Of a stretch of 64,000 bases of DNA, positions 62,361-64,000 are shown in pieces. The DNA comes from Pontibacterium sp049599735 (lineage in GTDB: Bacteria > Pseudomonadota > Gammaproteobacteria > Pseudomonadales > Balneatricaceae), in NCBI GenBank assembly GCA_049599735.1, contig JBMYOX010000008.1, positions 1 to 64,000 on the forward strand. Reading direction: 5' to 3'. Positions within the stretch are counted from its first letter, which is position 1; each line of letters begins with the position of its first letter. The notes under the pieces were generated by a model, which saw only the letters and a program-made list of their open reading frames with translations, searched no databases and was not told the DNA's origin. The translations under genes were made by a program, and so were the position numbers.

Positions 62361-62849
62361 TTAGCGATCAATATAATTCAGAGGCACCGCACAGCTATCC
62401 ACAATCTTACGCATCACAAAGGAGGATTTAACGCCGCTGACCCCCCGAATTCGGGTGATTTTACCCAGTAATACATTGTGATAGCTGTCCATATCCGGCA
62501 CCGCAATTTTGATTTGATAGTCGGCATCGTGGCCGGTAATCAGATAACATTCCATGACCTCCGGCAGTTTACTGATTTCGTGCTCAAATTCCTCAAAGCG
62601 TTCAGGGATATGTTTGTCCATGCTGATATGCAGCAGGGCAATCAGGTTCAGGTTAACCGCCCGCTCATTGATGCGCACAACCCGCTGCGCAATGACGCCA
62701 CTCTCTTCCAGTTGCTTTACCCGGCGAGAGCAGGGCGCGGCAGTGAGGCCAACCTGCTCGGCCAGATCCTGATTTGATAGTGCGCCATTTTTCTGCAAAG
62801 CATGCAATATTTTAATATCAAAGCGATCTAATTCGACATTAAATTTCAT
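62361..62849 (-). CDS. Lrp/AsnC-family regulator
   Basis: A 162-aa regulator. The N-terminal HTH is LDRFDIKILHALQKNGALSN with LAEQVGLTAAPCSRRVKQLE, and the C-terminal RAM ligand domain includes VMECYLITGHDADYQIKI. Members of this family respond to amino acids. It is divergent from leuA with a 379-base gap, but its target cannot be told from sequence. Confidence 0.9.
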   Translation of the reverse strand: MKFNVELDRFDIKILHALQKNGALSNQDLAEQVGLTAAPCSRRVKQLEESGVIAQRVVRINERAVNLNLIALLHISMDKHIPERFEEFEHEISKLPEVMECYLITGHDADYQIKIAVPDMDSYHNVLLGKITRIRGVSGVKSSFVMRKIVDSCAVPLNYIDR

Positions 62850-63228
62850 TTTTTCAGGCCTTGTAGCAATATTTAGTAAGTCTTAATTGTAAACTGATGG
62901 GTGATATTGCGCAAAACGAATGAATTAGTCAGATTTAGCTGATTAATTGCGCAGCTTCTCACTTACACTATCTCTTATTGACGAACAGGGCGAAATACAG
63001 CTTTTTACGGTCATATTAATTCAGGGAAAGCCACTCTCCGGATGCCCATAAGGTACCGGTGGTTTTACAGCCATAAGCTGAGAAACGCTCACTTTTCCGG
63101 GGTTTACCAAGCCCACAGATGAGCACCACAAGTGCCGATGCATCGGGAAACCCCGTTAAGCTTGAACCGGCGGGGTTTTGCCAAAATAAGCCTACAGCCA
63201 TTAATTACTACAATTCAGGAACTGCGTT
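62850..63228 (+). promoter_or_regulatory. leuA upstream region with alternative hairpins
   Basis: CGGGGTTT occurs at 63098-63105 and again at 63171-63178. Both copies can pair with AAACCCCG at 63148-63155, so two hairpins exclude each other. The second hairpin is followed by a short T run, as in an attenuator. I see no Leu-rich leader peptide with a ribosome site, so the controlling signal is unknown. An alternative is simple repetition of a GC block. Confidence 0.5.
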
Positions 63229-64000
63229 ATGTTTAACCACCGTAAATACCGTCCATTTCCCGCGATTCAGATCGCAGATCGTACCTGGCCGGCTCAGCAG
63301 ATTACAGCCGCACCCGACTGGTGCAGTGTTGATTTACGTGATGGTAATCAGGCCCTGATTAATCCGATGTCGGTGGAGAAGAAAACACGTCTTTTCCAAT
63401 TATTGGTCAAGCTGGGTTTTAAAGAGATAGAAGTGGGTTTCCCCTCGGCCTCTCAGCCGGATTATGATTTTGTACGCTCGCTGATCGACGGTAATATGAT
63501 TCCTGATGATGTGTGCATTCAGGTCCTGGTACAGGCCCGTGAAGCTTTGATCAGTCGTACCTTTGAAGCGCTGGCCGGTGTAAAACAGGCCATTGTGCAT
63601 GTGTATAACTCCACATCCACCGTGCAGCGCGAACAGGTGTTTGGTCTGGAACGGGACGGTATTAAGCAGATTGCGGTGCAGGGCGCACAGTGGTTAAAGA
63701 CCTATGCGGCCAAACACCCACACACTGACTGGAGCTTTCAGTATTCACCGGAAAGTTTTACCGGTACAGAGCTGGATTATGCGGTTGAAGTTTGTGATGA
63801 GGTGATTGCGGTCTGGCAGCCTGAAAATGGCCAGAAAGTGATTATCAACCTGCCATCAACGGTTGAGATGTCGACACCGAATGTTTTTGCTGATCAGGTG
63901 GAATGGTTCTGTCGCCACCTGAAGCAGCGTGAAGCGGTGCGTATCAGTCTGCATACACACAATGACCGGGGTTGCGCGGTAGCCGCTGCGGAGTTGGGCA
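63229..64000 (+). CDS. leuA: 2-isopropylmalate synthase (5' part, runs off window)
   Basis: The first 257 codons of the type-2 LeuA, which condenses acetyl-CoA with 2-oxoisovalerate in leucine synthesis. The start FNHRKYRPFPAIQIADRTWP, the SVDLRDGNQALINPMSVEKK metal site and the later SLHTHNDRGCAVAAAELG are diagnostic. The frame is open at the window end, where about half the protein is missing. Confidence 0.96.
   Translation, partial: MFNHRKYRPFPAIQIADRTWPAQQITAAPDWCSVDLRDGNQALINPMSVEKKTRLFQLLVKLGFKEIEVGFPSASQPDYDFVRSLIDGNMIPDDVCIQVLVQAREALISRTFEALAGVKQAIVHVYNSTSTVQREQVFGLERDGIKQIAVQGAQWLKTYAAKHPHTDWSFQYSPESFTGTELDYAVEVCDEVIAVWQPENGQKVIINLPSTVEMSTPNVFADQVEWFCRHLKQREAVRISLHTHNDRGCAVAAAELG

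Noticed and set aside
62947..63051. TTG-initiated Leu-containing frame as a leuA leader peptide
   Set aside because: It has scattered Leu codons but no ribosome site and no run of Leu codons positioned at the hairpins.
1..64000. CRISPR array or prophage structural genes
   Set aside because: No regularly spaced direct repeats, cas genes or phage structural genes were seen.

Overview
The window reads as chromosomal DNA of a marine gammaproteobacterium, most like the Oceanospirillales (Amphritea/Neptunomonas/Marinobacterium type). The lineage call is inference from gene content and order: dapC-yffB-dapD-dapE, apaH-apaG-ksgA-pdxA-surA-lptD, amgK-murU, rpe-gph-trpE-trpGDC, and rpsF-rpsR-rplI-dnaB. 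No ribosomal RNA or tRNA genes were seen.

Layout. Bases 1-864 hold no convincing gene but contain a long inverted repeat and a motif of the kind that flanks REP-associated transposases. Bases 892-2370 encode three exported metal/redox proteins: a small Cys-rich protein, a DUF411 protein and a lipoprotein cytochrome c. Bases 2731-20042 are a mobile island of about 17.3 kb. The rest is core housekeeping: lysine/DAP synthesis and rlmA; an RND efflux pair; D-glycerate kinase; pdxH; folate genes; a long minus-strand run from cca to lptD; muramate recycling; rpe-gph; tryptophan synthesis; ribosomal proteins and dnaB; and the start of leuA. One AT-rich NYN-LOTUS gene lies between dnaB and an Lrp-type regulator.

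The island is the main point of interest. It is inserted cleanly inside the host transcription-factor gene greB: codons 1-56 lie to the right of the island and codons 57-172 to its left. The cut falls in the codons for the catalytic acidic loop (GDRSENAE|Y). Removing 2731-20042 restores one open frame. The left end carries an operon of two tyrosine recombinases and a 201-aa protein that I recognise as the Gamma-Mobile-Trio (GmtY, GmtZ, GmtX). The fourth gene of that operon is a complete, diverged greB, so the element seems to destroy its host's GreB and supply a replacement. Imperfect terminal inverted repeats mark both ends.

The cargo is one minus-strand defence operon: a half-size HsdS-like protein, DinD, HsdM, HsdS, a DUF2188 protein, a CBASS-type nucleotidyltransferase with an AGS-C sensor domain, a two-helix SLATT membrane effector, HsdR and a DUF45/YgjP metallopeptidase. 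It therefore combines type I restriction-modification with a cyclic-nucleotide abortive-infection module placed between hsdS and hsdR. A divergent gene at the right end encodes a protein of about 420 aa with two CxxC pairs and no family I recognise. It is the best candidate for something undescribed.

Regulation visible in the sequence includes a near-consensus promoter for rpsF, a strong terminator after rplI, a possible trp leader terminator, a pair of mutually exclusive hairpins before leuA, and two palindromes in the divergent promoter of the defence operon.
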